From Bipolaris cookei (lineage: Eukaryota > Ascomycota > Dothideomycetes > Pleosporales > Pleosporaceae): a DNA stretch of 64,000 nt. The notes beneath the pieces are model-generated. The model made no database searches. It was not told the DNA's origin and saw nothing but the letters and a program-made list of their open reading frames with translations. The stretch is taken from the NCBI GenBank assembly GCA_002286855.1, contig NRSV01000017.1:103475-167474 (forward strand), read 5' to 3'. Positions 46,678 to 58,557 of the stretch are shown here, one piece after another (position 1 is the stretch's first letter; the number at the start of each line of letters is the position of its first letter). Made by a program: the position numbers and the translations under genes.

Positions 46678-47910
46678 GGATCCACCACCGACCGCATCCA
46701 CGCCTAACAAGAACGGGTGCTGGAAGGATAGAATGCATAAACTTGACGACAAGTGGTCCAAGGTCCGGCCGTATGTTGAGAGGCTGAACGGAACCATTGT
46801 TCCGTTGCGCTCAGCAGACGAACAAGAGCGAGAACGAGAAATGGAGAGTGCTGCGGCCCGTCGGGACCAGAGACGTGAAAAGCTAGATGATACCTGTACG
46901 AATAGGAATGACTGAAATGAAATGCAACTATGATTTCGTAAATTTAGATGTCGTATCATGTTTGTCTTGTTCACAATAACGAAAGTGAAGCAAAGGAAGA
47001 AAAAATTATTGCAGTCAGTTGGAGGAATACCTCACACCGCCTCTTACCTCTTTTCTTCATTGTCAACACGACACACACACACACACACACACACAAAAAA
47101 AAGGACCGAAGACAACCTACTCAACCACTTTCGCGTCTTGCTTCATTTTTTCTCTCCCTCTTTTCTGTCTTGGACTATAAACTAGGATAATAAGCCTATA
47201 TGTACGTACGTAAGTTTGTAAGCAACCATGCCCTGCGGCCTTATTTTTTTTCTCCTCTTCTTGATTGATTGCTTGCTTGCTGCGCGCTTAGGCATACATG
47301 GTGCAGGTATGATATGTACACATGCATGTACCCAAGTTCACAGGTGTATATGCATGCACGATGCACAAGCTAAACTGGTGCTTACAGGTTGCATGAGTGG
47401 TGCAGGAAGCGCTAGGCTTGAAAGACGGGGTATCCACTAGAGAAGGATTCGACATGTGAAAGGAGCAGTCAAGTATGCAAAAAAATAAAATTGAAGCGAG
47501 ACCATAAGTGTTACGGAAAAGTAGGTAGAGAAGCGCACGTCCAGTGTGTATTACCCTTACCAGACTCGAAATATCGAATCCAACAACCACATTTCCCCCT
47601 GAATTACTTATTTCCACCCCCCCCCCCATCAAAACATGTGAACCGTCCAAACGCCATCTCGCGCGTGACACCCCTCACCCAAAAACGCGCTACCCGCCCC
47701 TTATGCCTTTACTTACCCCGCCCCCCACCACTACCCGTCGATCCTCGCATCCTCGCATCCACAACCGCAAACGCCCCAGTCCAGTCCGCCTCACAAACGT
47801 CGTTGTACCACAAACGAGGACCCGCGTTGAACAACGACCAAGACAAACATAACAAACAAAAGATCCAAAGCGGGGAAGAAGAAACAAAAGGAAAGAAAGG
47901 AAGGAAGAGG
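46678..47910. other. 1.2-kb spacer between tandem paralogues
   Basis: No gene is supported. It holds an AC dinucleotide array (47071-47094) running into poly-A, and a C run near 47618-47627. Confidence 0.5.
47071..47094. repeat. AC dinucleotide microsatellite
   Basis: Twelve AC units followed by eight A. Confidence 0.9.
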
Positions 47911-48370
47911 ATGTCCAACAACCCCAATCAAGCCGGCGGTGGAAACGCAGCAGGCACCGATTACCTCGACAAAGCCTTCAACGCCGTCGCCAGTAAATTC
48001 GGGGGCGCCCAGGGCAAAAAGATTGCGGCGAATAAAGGGATGAGTGAGAAAATTGTACGTCCTTCCCCTTCCCGTCTACCTACCTACTCTACCTACCTAC
48101 TCTACCTACCTATTCTACCTACCTACTCTACCTACCTATTCTACCTACCTACTCTACCTACCTATTCTACCTACCTACTTTGTGAGATACATGCTTGGCA
48201 GCTAAAAAGGGAAAGAGGGAGAGGGAGAGGGGGGAGGAAGGAAGGAAGGAAGGAAGGTTGTTGGGTAAAGAAGAAAGCTAATGAATATGTGCACTACTTA
48301 GACCGATGGAATGCGCAAGGCGTATGAAAAGGCAACGGGGAAGAAGGTTGATCCTAAGATTTCGAATTGA
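47911..48370 (+). CDS. Small conserved fungal protein, paralogue 2
   Basis: Exons 47911-48054 and 48302-48370 give 70 residues. The sequence aligns along its length with the protein at 46354: TDYLDKAFNAVASKFGGAQG, then SEKITDGMRKAYEKATGKKV and PKISN. The intron sits at the same codon and phase, so the pair arose by tandem duplication; divergence is high, so the event is old. The intron is unusually long for this genome (247 bp) because it carries a 13-bp minisatellite and a GGAA array. The function is unknown. The 5' leader is purine-rich (47860-47910). Confidence 0.85.
48077..48180 (+). repeat. 13-bp intronic minisatellite, 8 units
   Basis: Eight units of TACCTACCTACTC or its one-base variant TACCTACCTATTC, in the order A A B A B A B A'. 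It lies inside the intron of the 47911 gene. A GGAA array follows at 48234-48256. Confidence 0.95.
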
Positions 48371-48735
48371 GCTAGGGTTGGAAAGGAGGGGTGTGGGTAG
48401 TGGTGTCTTGGTGAAGCGGGGGGAGGGGGGGGGGGGACATAGAATGATGCATGGAGGGTATGCAGGGTTTAGGATCATACTCACACATTACACAACCACC
48501 ATGACTACCGATGCTACTACTGCTGCAACTGTGTAATCAAAACCACTTACTTTGAAACGCATGCTATGCCGATATGAGACAAACGGAGAGAATGATTCAG
48601 AAAGAAATTTACTTGATGTACCGTTTTTCCAAGACGTTACGAGACAGGAAGACCCTGCATAATGACTCTTCACTCTACATAGGTGTGCAGACACACCCTT
48701 GAGATGTGCATTCATGCAACTACTTACTCGTCTAC
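48371..48735. other. Convergent spacer
   Basis: 3' flanks of two convergent genes. It contains a G-rich run at 48417-48436 and no gene. Confidence 0.5.
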
Positions 48736-51610
48736 CTAACCAGCCAACTCAACCCTCCGCCTCAGCAAAGACCTCGCTTCCGTCTCACTCAATAGCTCCA
48801 AGCCCAACTCATCTAGCACATCTCTAGCCGCCTGGTTATCCGCAAACAGCCGCTTTTCCACTTCCCACAGCCCCAAATCTTCAGCCCCAGACCCAGCCTC
48901 ATTTCCACCACCCAATGACGTCGTGCCACCGGGGTTATTTGCTTTTTGCGCAACCGACGGATCCTCATCACCATCTTCTGCGCCCCAAGTCTCCGTGTCC
49001 CAATCTTCGTTATCCTCGCCACCGCCGTCATGCCTGGCTTGATCCTGGCCTGATGTACTAGATGGACTGCCTTTGACGGGTAAGCCAACAAGTTTCACAC
49101 CCTCCAGACACTTCCTCAGTCCTGTTTCTGCCACACCAGGGCTAACATGCTTATCGACGACACGGCACACAGCCAAGACATCAGCGTGCAACTGTGTGGC
49201 ACCTTGCGTGGAGAAGCGGTACCGACTCAGCACATTCTCCCAAAACACCATCGAAATGGTAGTTAGCATGGCCCGGGTGATGCGGCGCAATGGCGCAGAC
49301 GCAAGGGCACGTGAAAGGAACGCTAGTGTTGTGCGCAGATAAACAAGCAATGGATCCAGCTCTGCGGTAGGCGAGGGTTCGGCAGCGGAACTTGAAGCTG
49401 AGGGCCCACCCAGCGTGGCCCACGGGTTGCTATCAGAAAAAGCAATGTCAGTACACAGCTTTTGCATCAAACGGTGAAGTGATGTGGCGAAGAAACGTAC
49501 ATGTGCCGATATGCACGCAGCGCCTCGCGCACGTTGCTGTTCAGTGTGTCGATGATAATCTTCTCACTGCGGTCACGAAGGCGTGCGTACCACGATGCCG
49601 TTTCGTCAAACAGCGAGCCTGCTTCCATGTCATCGCTCTCAACTTTCTTTGACGTGCGTCCGGCCACATCTGCAACAGTCATGGTACCAATGTTACTAGT
49701 CGGGCTACGAGCGCGATCTTGTAGCTCCTCCCAGATATCCAGGAAAAACTATGGAACTCAAAGTTAGCCGCAAGTCACATAGCACAGGAATCATCCAGAT
49801 ATGAGCCTACCACGTCGTCGCTCCAGTCACGCATGGCCCGTTCGAGATAATCTGCACTACCAAAGGTCTTGCAAAGGCGCTCCAATCCTTCGACGCCAAG
49901 CAGCTTTTCCTGTTCCTCTTTGGTGACACCGCCCATGGCACGACCCAGCGACGTAGTCATGGTCAGATACGCTTCGAGATTGCTCTGCAGCCTCTCGTGC
50001 AACTTGTCAAAAATCGCAATCTGAATATCAATCAGGAAAGTGAGTTTCTGGCTAAACGAAGTTAGAGGCCTGTAGCGATCTGCAGTAAATGTAAGGTTAG
50101 CAGCAGATTTGCAGCGTAGGGTAAGCAAGAAAAGTACCCGTTATGGTCTCGAGCAGGTCGTTTACGCGGATCGCTCCTTTTGTGGGTTTAGTGGCTTTGG
50201 GATCGACGCTCTCATAGTCAAGATCACCAAAGTCTGGAGCCTCGACTATGTTCTGATAGCGGGATAGGGCAACTGTTGCGTGTCAGTCTCCGCAACGAAT
50301 TTCCATATTGGGCACAGGAATAAACCTACAATCCTTTTCCACCTGCAGCCACCGTCCGAACCAATCACCCTGTACGAGGAATTCCCATGAAAGCCCCTTC
50401 CAGCCTTCAACGCCATGACCAGCATCGTAACCCCACGTGTCTCGGAGGTCCGTGTCAAAGTTCATCACCTCGTGTATCAGGTGGCTCAAAAGCTGCGGCT
50501 GGCCAGCGACCTTGGGCAGCAGCGAGCCAATCTTGGTGCGCAGCATGGGTAGTAGGGCGGTTATGAAGGCCGACATGGCATCAATGTAGACGGGATTGAG
50601 CGCGAGATCGGTTCCGCGGAAGTGGCGCAGCAGAACGGGCTGAACATAGTCATTGACGAATCCGCTGTAGTCATTCAGAAGCGTGGTGATATGGGAAAGA
50701 AAGTACTCGGGCCGATCAATGCGGTTTGTAGGCTTGTCCCCTTCAAAATGGTAGCGGAACCGCATCTCGAGCGGCTGCACCAGCACCTCCATGGGGAACA
50801 GCACTGGCGGCAGCTTGACCTTGTTTCCAGGCCCATTGGCATAGCTCACGCCCTCGAGCTCGGGCAATTGCAGGTCGAGAAGCTTGATAATAGCAGTCTC
50901 CCATTCTTCACGCAGATGCGTGGGTATCGTTGCATTAGGCAAGGGCCAGCGTATCTTCTTGAGCGTATATTCAAGCTGGGCAGAGAAGGCGTCGAGAATC
51001 TTGGTGCGCAGAGCGTGGGTGATGTTGCTGACGTGGTAGAGAAGCTGGGGCGCGGCACCCTCTGCGTCTTCTTGCAGGTTGATGAGGCGCGTGTGGATAG
51101 CACGCAGCTGCTTATATGGCGCGAGGGCGGCTTCGCTGGACGTCTGGAGCTTTGCCTGGGCTTGTTTACTGTAGTGGTACGTCAGCGGGCGGCGGCTCTG
51201 GGACATGGGAGGCAGCAGCAGCTGGTGCTGGCGTACTTGAGCTTGTCCACCTCTGCCAGCAGCTCTACGTAGTTGGTGGCAACATCTAGACGATGCAGCG
51301 TGTCGAGCACCTCAGCGAAGCGGGGCACGGCTTCGTCGCTTGTCTCCGAGGCGGTTATGACCATGAGGCGACGGTCAATGTCGGCCTGCTCGTGCCTAAA
51401 GACGTCTGCGCGCTGGGTGAGAGAGTCATGGTGGGCGTGGGAAGTGTCTTTGGCATTATGAAGGTCACGCTGGGCGTCGTGGAGCTGCTTCTTGAGCAGG
51501 CCGTGCTGGGTGGTGATGGTGGCCAATAGGTCGTCGAGCGAGTCGAGGTCGTCGAGCGTCTGCAGCCTATCGTCGAGGTAGTCTGCGACGCGAGTTGAAT
51601 TGTCGTCCAT
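48736..51610 (-). CDS. RINT1/Tip20-family Dsl1-complex tethering subunit
   Basis: Six exons (51610-51237, 51168-50330, 50272-50138, 50079-49811, 49748-49501 and 49429-48736) give 852 residues, all joining in frame. The N-terminal ~120 residues are a coiled coil (LDDLLATITTQHGLLKKQLH). The RINT1/TIP20 domain includes LQEDAEGAAPQLLYHVSNIT, PLEMRFRYHFEGDKPTNRID, WGYDAGHGVEGWKGLSWEFL and DWSDDVFFLDIWEELQDRAR. It belongs to the Dsl1 complex, which tethers COPI vesicles returning from Golgi to ER and engages ER SNAREs. The C-terminus carries an acidic, Gly-rich insertion (GGGEDNEDWDTETWGAEDGD). It diverges from NOP9. Confidence 0.92.
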
Positions 51611-52153
51611 AGATCGTACGATTCGTGGGCAGATGGCTGCGTTGGGCGAGGATAGGCAGTCTGTCGCTGCGGCTGACGGTATTGCAGTTACCGTTCGGCC
51701 AGTGATGGTGGGGGTCCATTCCAGCCTGGCCAGAGTCCAAAGCGGCTAGCGCACCGGGCTTTAGCGCACTAGCCAGCCTCGGTCGACCCTTCCCTCTGCC
51801 CTGGTGGCGCCTTCCCGATCTTGGGGACCGCCTCGATCTCCACCGATCTAGGCTAGCCCCAAAATGGGCAGCAACTTTTCCCTAGCGAGCGCCACTCTCT
51901 GCCGCATCAGTCCACTGCTGGAAAACATGCTTAATGCACTGCGACTGCCGTGTCCAACGCCTCCGTTAAACCTCTATACTACCCTTCCACGGCCCTCTCC
52001 AGCCCTGCCCTTCCTGCCAACCGCCAGCCGGCTATAAGTTCCTGCTGCCCAGCCCTGCGTTGTGTGCTGCTGCGCACTGCAGACTTCTCTCTCCCGCCCG
52101 GCCGCTGAAACGGTCCAAACTTTCGTCGCGCACCGCTGCCGTCATCGCCAGCA
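51611..52153. promoter_or_regulatory. Divergent promoter region, RINT1 / NOP9
   Basis: 543-bp GC-rich spacer between divergent essential-type genes. No ORF or specific factor site is recognised. Confidence 0.45.
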
Positions 52154-54313
52154 ATGCCCAAGGAATATAAGAAGCGCGGTCGCCGCGAGGAGCAGAAAAA
52201 GCGGAAGAGGGACGCTGATGACGATGCCAGCTCCAAGCGCCCCAAGCATGAAGATTCTGACCTGCTTCATGTCCAAGATTCAGTCCAGGAACTCGCCAAT
52301 GGCCAAATCAGCCGCCCAAATGAGTCGCCTTTTTACGGAATGCTTGATGAGCAGGAGCAGGAGTATTTCAAAAAGGCTGACGAGATGCTCGAGTTAAACC
52401 AGTTCGAGAGCACCGAGGATCGTGACATCTTCTTGGCCAGTGTGTGGAAAGAGGCAGACGGCAAGGAATTGAAAATCGCCAACAGTCAGTCCTCGCGCCT
52501 ACTCGAGCGCCTGATCCTCCTATCCTCGCCAGACCAATTGAAAAGTCTGTTCCAGAAATTCAGCGGACAGTAAGTCCTTCCATGATGCCTTCTGCCATTC
52601 CCATGCTGATCGCCCCCTAGTTTCCTCAACCTCGTCCAGAACCGTTCTGCCTCCCACTGCTGCGAAGCACTCTTCATAAAAGCTGCCCCGATCGTTACAG
52701 AAGAGACTGTTAAAGTAGAACCTCTGCAGACCCCACCCGCCTCCGACCCCGATGAAGTCCTTGTCTCGATGGAAAATCTCTTTCTCTTTACACTAGGCGA
52801 ACTCGAGGGATACATGGGTTTTTTGATGACGGATAAGTACGCCTCTCATGTACTCCGGGTGTTGCTTATAATCCTTTCGGGTGCGCCGCTGGAAAAGCAG
52901 ACCAAGTCTGTTACGCAGAGCAAGAAGAAGGAAAAGATTACTGTTTCTGGAGCAGAAAAGGGTCAGGAGTGTGTCTTAGAGGAGAGGATTGTTCCCCAGT
53001 CTTTCTTGGATGCCCTGGAAAAGGTCATTAGCGATAGTGTCTCCGGCATAGAGTCGCATTACCTTCGTTCACTTACCACACATCCGCTTGGTGGCCCAAC
53101 CCTGCAGCTACTTCTCAAGCTGGAACTGGCGCATTTTGGAAAGTCTCGAGCCAAGAACGAAAAGTCCATCATTCACCGACTGCTTCCTGACAACCCTATT
53201 GCCGAAGGAACTGAAAGCGCCATCCTCATCAATGGTCTGGTATATGACGCCGTAGGATCCCGCCTATTGGAAACAATTATCGAGAACGCGCCGGGTAAAG
53301 TGTTCAAGTCCATCTATGGAGAATTCTTCAAAGAGCGCATGGGCAACTTGTCACGCAATGAGATCGCTGGATATGTAGTAGGTAAGATCCTTGAGAGGCT
53401 CGGCAAAGACGACCTAGAAGAAGCTATGCGCCAAATCGTCGACCAGATTCCCAGCCTAGTCGAACGCAACCGAACCGCTGTCATCAAAGTGCTCATCGAG
53501 CGCTGTGTGGCACGTGAAGTCAATTGCGCACCCATCAAAGCACAACTTGAGGCTGCTTATGCTGGTTCCAACGGCTTTGAAGTCACCCGCATCCTTCGGC
53601 TAAATGAAGAAGAGGGAAAACCACGCGCTAGGCATGTTCAGTCACCAGAAAAGGTTCATGGATCTTTGCTGGCACAAACCATGATGACCGTTGACGGACC
53701 CCTTGGTCAGCTTGTGTTTGACTCTCTTGCCAACTTGTCTCCTGAACTTGCCACTCAGCTGGCTCGCGACCCGACAGCATCCAGAACACTTCAAGCAGCA
53801 TTGATGTCAAAAAATGCGTCCGTTATCTTCCGCCGTAAGATGATCCAACTATTTTACGGTAAAATTGGTGAGCTTGCACTCGACCCAGCAGCATCGCACG
53901 TCATCGACGCAATCTGGCAGGGCACAGCTGGTCTGGCCTTCATCCGCGAGCGCATCGCCGAGGAGCTGGCGGAAAATGAGAGTTCTCTGCGTGAATCTCA
54001 TGTAGGCCGTGCCGTCTGGCGAAACTGGCGCATGGATCTCTACAAGCGCAGACGTAACGATTGGGTCACACAATCCCGCTACACAGCCGGCAATCAAGGC
54101 TTTCAGTCATTCCCAGAGGGTACTAGTGATGCGCCTCAAAATCCTAAGGCCGGCAGGCAGCTGACGGCTATTGAGCTGGCAAGGCAGAAGCATGCAGCTG
54201 CAAAGACTGCACAAGGAAAAGACGGCAAGAAGTCTAAGAAGGGAAGCCAAGCTGCAAACAGTAGCGTGAGCAGCAGGAGTAGCAACAAAGGCAAGAGTGT
54301 TGCGGCACAATGA
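52154..54313 (+). CDS. NOP9: Nucleolar pre-rRNA processing protein Nop9 (PUF repeats)
   Basis: Exons 52154-52569 and 52621-54313 join across a 51-bp intron to 702 residues. The start MPKEYKKRGRREEQKKRKRD is a basic nuclear/nucleolar signal, and NESPFYGMLDEQEQEYFKKA is typical of Nop9. Degenerate Pumilio repeats follow, e.g. NRSASHCCEALFIKAA, DKYASHVLRVLL, VYDAVGSRLLETII and RNEIAGYVVGKILERL. The C-terminus is a Lys/Ser-rich tail. In yeast Nop9 binds pre-18S RNA near ITS1 and controls Nob1 cleavage during small-subunit maturation. Confidence 0.93.
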
Positions 54314-54730
54314 CAATGGCAACACCACGTACATGGCGTGGGATATTTTCTATATCAGGCATGAATTTACATACTAGCTGCTTCATCACTCTGGCGTTAG
54401 ATAAGGTGGATCGGTTGTAGTGGTCGATCTGGACGTTCGGTTTCTGATTCAATGATCGTAGATACCTTTCTTAGTGGTATAATTTGCAGGTGCGATTACG
54501 CATTTTTGGCGGACCAGGAATGGTCAGCTCGATTATAAGAATCCATGACTGCATGTTTGCCATTTGCTAAGGTAGCCGGCACTAATGCCGATTAGCTCGG
54601 GCAACTTTGCGCGCCATTTCTGTGCCGTGATTTTTGCTCCTACACATCACCACCACAGTTCTTTTCAATCCAATCCTTGTACTGACTTTTTTCGAGCTTA
54701 AATTGTTCGAATTATCTGACGACTTGTGTC
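54314..54730. other. Intergenic, NOP9 3' flank and decarboxylase promoter
   Basis: 417 bp; nothing specific is recognised. Confidence 0.4.
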
Positions 54731-56437
54731 ATGTCTTCAGCATCCCGAAATACGCCTCTCAATCGGGCTGATGAAGTCAAAGATGTAAGTTCCTCGGAAC
54801 TATTTTCCGAGCATTCCGACAGCAAATGTTGTGTTACTCGCTGCACATCGAGAATGCCTCCAATTCATCATTCGCCCCCACCAGATAGCATGATATTAAC
54901 ACTACCGCCAGCTCCTTGATGCCATCCAAGAGTTGATAATACCATTCATCCGCTCTGCAGACGAAGACGCTGCTACTAAACACACTGGCCATGGTCTGCG
55001 AATAGAAGGTAGCGGTGGCCCAAGAACCACAATCGTTGAGCATCATTCTCCCCAAAAGCTGGAGTCTATCCTTAGCGAAGAGTTGGAAATCGATGATAGA
55101 AAGGTTGGGAGAGATGGACTAGTCAAGCTGGTGAACACTGTGCTGAAATATAGCGTCAACACTTGGGATCAAGGGTTCCTGGACAAATTATATGCGAGTA
55201 CGAACGCTGTAGGCGTAGTCAGTGAGCTGCTTTTGGCGGTGCTGAACACGAATGTAAGTTTCTTCCCTTGCTTAGACAATCAGGTACTAACTCTCTCCAG
55301 GCCCATGTCTACCACGTCTCACCCGTACTTACCCTCGTCGAAAAACGAACAACAAAATACCTAGCTTCTCTCTTTGGCCTCCCAGAGAAAACTTCTGGAG
55401 GAATCTCCCAACCAGGTGGCAGCGCCGCCAACGCTTCTGCAATCGTTATTGCTAGAAATACTCTATTTCCGGAGACCAAAACTGAAGGCAATGGAACCCA
55501 CAAATTCACCCTCTTCACCTCAGCCCACGGCCACTACTCCGTCGAAAAAGCTGCCAATCTCTTTGGTCTCGGCTCCAAAAATGTCACCCCCGTCCCCGTC
55601 GACGACCATGGCTGTATGATTCCCTCAGAACTCGAGCGCCTCATCACCTCATCCAAAGCTCGAGGCGAAACCCCCTTCTTCGTCAACGCCACAGCAGGCA
55701 CCACCGTCCACGGCTCCTTCGACCCCTTCCCCAACCTCTCTGCAATCTGCAAATTGCACAACCTCTGGCTCCACATCGACGGCTCCTGGGGCGGCAGCGT
55801 CATCTTCTCCCCTACTCAGGCCCCCGCGCGTCTTGCGGGCGCCCACCTCGCAGACAGCATAACTGTTAATCCACATAAAATGCTCGGAGTCCCCATGACA
55901 AGCAGCTTCTTGCTCGGTAGAGATATTAATACTTTTTACCGCGCGCTTACGCTCCCCGCGGGATACCTGTTCCACAACGCTCCCGGCACGGATGCCCAGG
56001 ATATATACGACCTAGCGGATTTGACACCTCAGTGTGGTCGCCGCGCGGATAGCTTGAAGTTTTTTCTTGCACTGCAATATTATGGTCCGCAGCATTTCAG
56101 CAACTTGGTAGATAGGGCCTACGACAATGCGGAGTACCTGCTCCAAAAACTCAAGGACAGTGGGCATTTCAAGACGATTAGCCCGGAGCCCCTGCCTTGT
56201 TTACAGGTGTGCTTTTACTATGCTAGGGGTGGGGTGGTGAAGGAGGATTCGGAGGCGAATAGTCGGGCTACCACAGAGATTGCGCAGAGGCTGGTGAATA
56301 GGGGGTTTATGATTGATTTTGCGCCGGGGGATCATGGAAAGTTTTTTAGGGTTGTGGTGAATGGCGGTGTGGGCAGAGGGACGCTGGATGGCTTGGTGAA
56401 GGCGATTGAAGATGTGGCAACGGAGTTGGGGTTGTGA
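54731..56437 (+). CDS. PLP-dependent group II amino-acid decarboxylase
   Basis: Exons 54731-54784, 54912-55253 and 55301-56437 give 510 residues. The fold-type-I PLP domain shows GISQPGGSAANASAIVIARN (phosphate-binding region) and SAHGHYSVEKAA, with the cofactor-stacking His near 210. HIDGSWGG contains the pyridine-binding Asp at ~292. The Schiff-base Lys is ~325 in TVNPHKMLGVPMT. The length and motifs match glutamate, cysteine-sulfinate or aromatic amino-acid decarboxylases. The residue after the key Asp is Gly where relatives usually have Ala. Substrate specificity cannot be assigned from sequence alone. No signal peptide is seen, so it is cytosolic. It stands alone, with no obvious pathway partners. 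Confidence 0.92.
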
Positions 56438-57020
56438 GAGCAGAGTGGTTGAGTGGGTGGGTTTCCGCTTGTTCGTTTTGCGGTTTAGCTGGTAGGGTTG
56501 TTTTTATGGAATATTTATGTGATGGTATATCTAAGACGTAGAGTAAAAAGTGTATTTGATAGAAAAAGGGAATACATAGTTAGACTGACTACACCAACAA
56601 GACATTCACATCCGCCGCAAAAAAGAATTTCAGGACAGGTATCAGTGAATTCCAAAAAAGTGATGTTAGCGGTTTTTGGCTCTTGTCAGCTTTCATGCAC
56701 TACTTCTTGCTAGACACTGTTGACAATTTTCAAGATTTTCTGTCGCAGTCATGAATTAATTTATTGGAAAATCAGGGTATCTATGTTACGTGTGCTGAAA
56801 ACCCATCGTACCTCATATTTGCATAATCTCATAGTCGTACAAGGAATGAGCTTCCGTATACATGAATAGGGCACCAAGCCACACAGTGACCTGACCCACA
56901 TGAAAAGAAAGCAATCATAAGATACAGGCGTATAAAGCCAAATGATGAGGAGATGCAGACTCATCTCCACGACATCCCATCTAGCAACGCCATACTGAAA
57001 TCCGTATGTAACCAAGACAC
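56438..57020. other. Convergent intergenic region
   Basis: 583 bp between convergent genes, AT-rich. No gene is seen. Confidence 0.5.
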
Positions 57021-58557
57021 CTATTGGATGACGCCCCAGAAGCGCTCGGTGTTGAAAGTAGATGCCGTGTTAACCTTCCAACTGGAATCAAAGGCGCTGA
57101 AGAGAAACATGTCGCCACTGAAAGATTCGCGGATCGACTGAAGAGCAATGCGCTGGTTCTCTACCGAGGGAATTGCTTCGCCGTTGGGGCTACCCTGACG
57201 AGGCCAACCCGACTCGGTGACAACAACACGCTTATTGCTGCAGGCAGACTGTACGAGTTGGACTTGGCTCTTGACAAAGGGACCTGCAACCGCTGCTTGC
57301 GTGTGCTTATCAAAGAAGGCGTGGATGTTGACCATGACCATGTCCGAGGCTTCGCAGATAGACGGGTTGTTAATGGTAGCTGGTGCCGTCTCGACAGCGC
57401 CCACAGGGCCGTTGTAGCCAAGCTGTCGAAGCTGGGTACGCGCTCTACCAATTGCGTCGACGACCTGCGCTGCAGTCATTCTACCCTCGTTTACACGTTC
57501 GTTCTCCACTGTGAAGAGCTGTATGACGTCCCAGTTGCCGCCGGCGTGCTGGTCGATAGCATCCTTGTAAGCTTGAATGACCTCGCTGACGTCTTCGCCG
57601 CTACCACCTGCATCGAGATATGCGCCACCCATGAGCTTCTGGCCGTTCTTAAGCGCATTCTGGATACCAAGAGGGATCTGATTGCAGTCCATGCCGTACA
57701 AGCGAATCATCTTGAAGTCTTTCATCCTACTAAATTCGCTCGCGATTTCAGCTTCCGATTTGCATTCTGATGAGCCGGTGTAGACATCCCAGGTTATACC
57801 CATAGGCAGGCTGTCCACACTGACATTGTCAGTTGGGGCAGGAGCCGCAGGAGAAGAAGGTGGCGACGGCGGCGCAGCTGGAGGGGAAGGTGGTGCAGCT
57901 GGAGGAAGATACTGTTCCGCTGGAGGAGGAAGTGGCTCAACTGGAGGCAAGGATGGCGGCGCTGGAGGAGAAGGCGGCGCAACTGGGGGAGATGGAGTTG
58001 CTGCCGGGAGAGAGGTTGTTGCAATTGGGGGAGAAGGTGGCTTAGCTGGAGGCAAAGACGGTTCCACTGGAGGTGAGGAAGGTTCGACCAGAGATGAGGG
58101 AGATTCTGCTACGGATGAGGATTGGTCTGCAGGCTCCAATGCCTCAGTGGTGACGGGTGCCGCAGAAGAAGACTCGGGCGTGACAGCTGGTGTCAGTGAA
58201 GCTGTAGCAGATACGACAGAAGCAACCGAAGAAGAAATCACAGAAGGTGTAGTTGTCTTTAGTAGAGCGGCCTGAGAAGTGCTTGAAGACAGGACTGAAG
58301 ACATAGCCATAATGGGGACCTTTACAGAAGTTGAGGTTGAAAAGGCCGCACCCCCTTCATCCACGTAGATAACAACTTCGGCGATCACCTCAGTCACATA
58401 CACAACCTTGGTGACGAGTTCGCGCTTGCGGTCTAGACTCATTCAGCCAATGGGGTCTCACCAATCGAGCGTATGACTTACAGAGAGGACGCCCGCTCGC
58501 GGAGCCCACAAGAAGGCCGGTAGCTGCCAGAGCGCTCGCCAAAACGACAGTCTTCAT
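57021..58557 (-). CDS. GH17 beta-1,3-glucanase/transglucosylase, cell wall
   Basis: Exons 58557-58482 and 58432-57021 join across a 49-bp intron to 495 residues. The signal peptide is MKTVVLASALAATGLLVGSA. A possible Kex2-type site (YRKR) follows. A Ser/Thr region and then a long Pro-rich linker (~140-225, e.g. PSPPVAPPSPPAPPSLPPVE) separate it from the GH17 domain (~233-495). The acid/base Glu is ~337 in FTVENERVNEG and the nucleophile Glu is ~432 in VVVTESGWP. The domain layout resembles Scw4/Scw10 and BtgE proteins, which remodel wall beta-1,3-glucan. There is no GPI signal, so attachment may be through the Ser/Pro region. Confidence 0.92.

Noticed and set aside
48061..48190. The regularly repeated TACCTACC block considered as a CRISPR-like array
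   Set aside because: There are no spacers; units are directly adjacent and the host is eukaryotic. It is a minisatellite in an intron.
50622..51272. 216-codon plus-strand ORF
   Set aside because: It is the antisense shadow of the RINT1/Tip20 exon 2.
57024..57770. 248-codon plus-strand ORF
   Set aside because: It is the antisense shadow of the GH17 catalytic domain.
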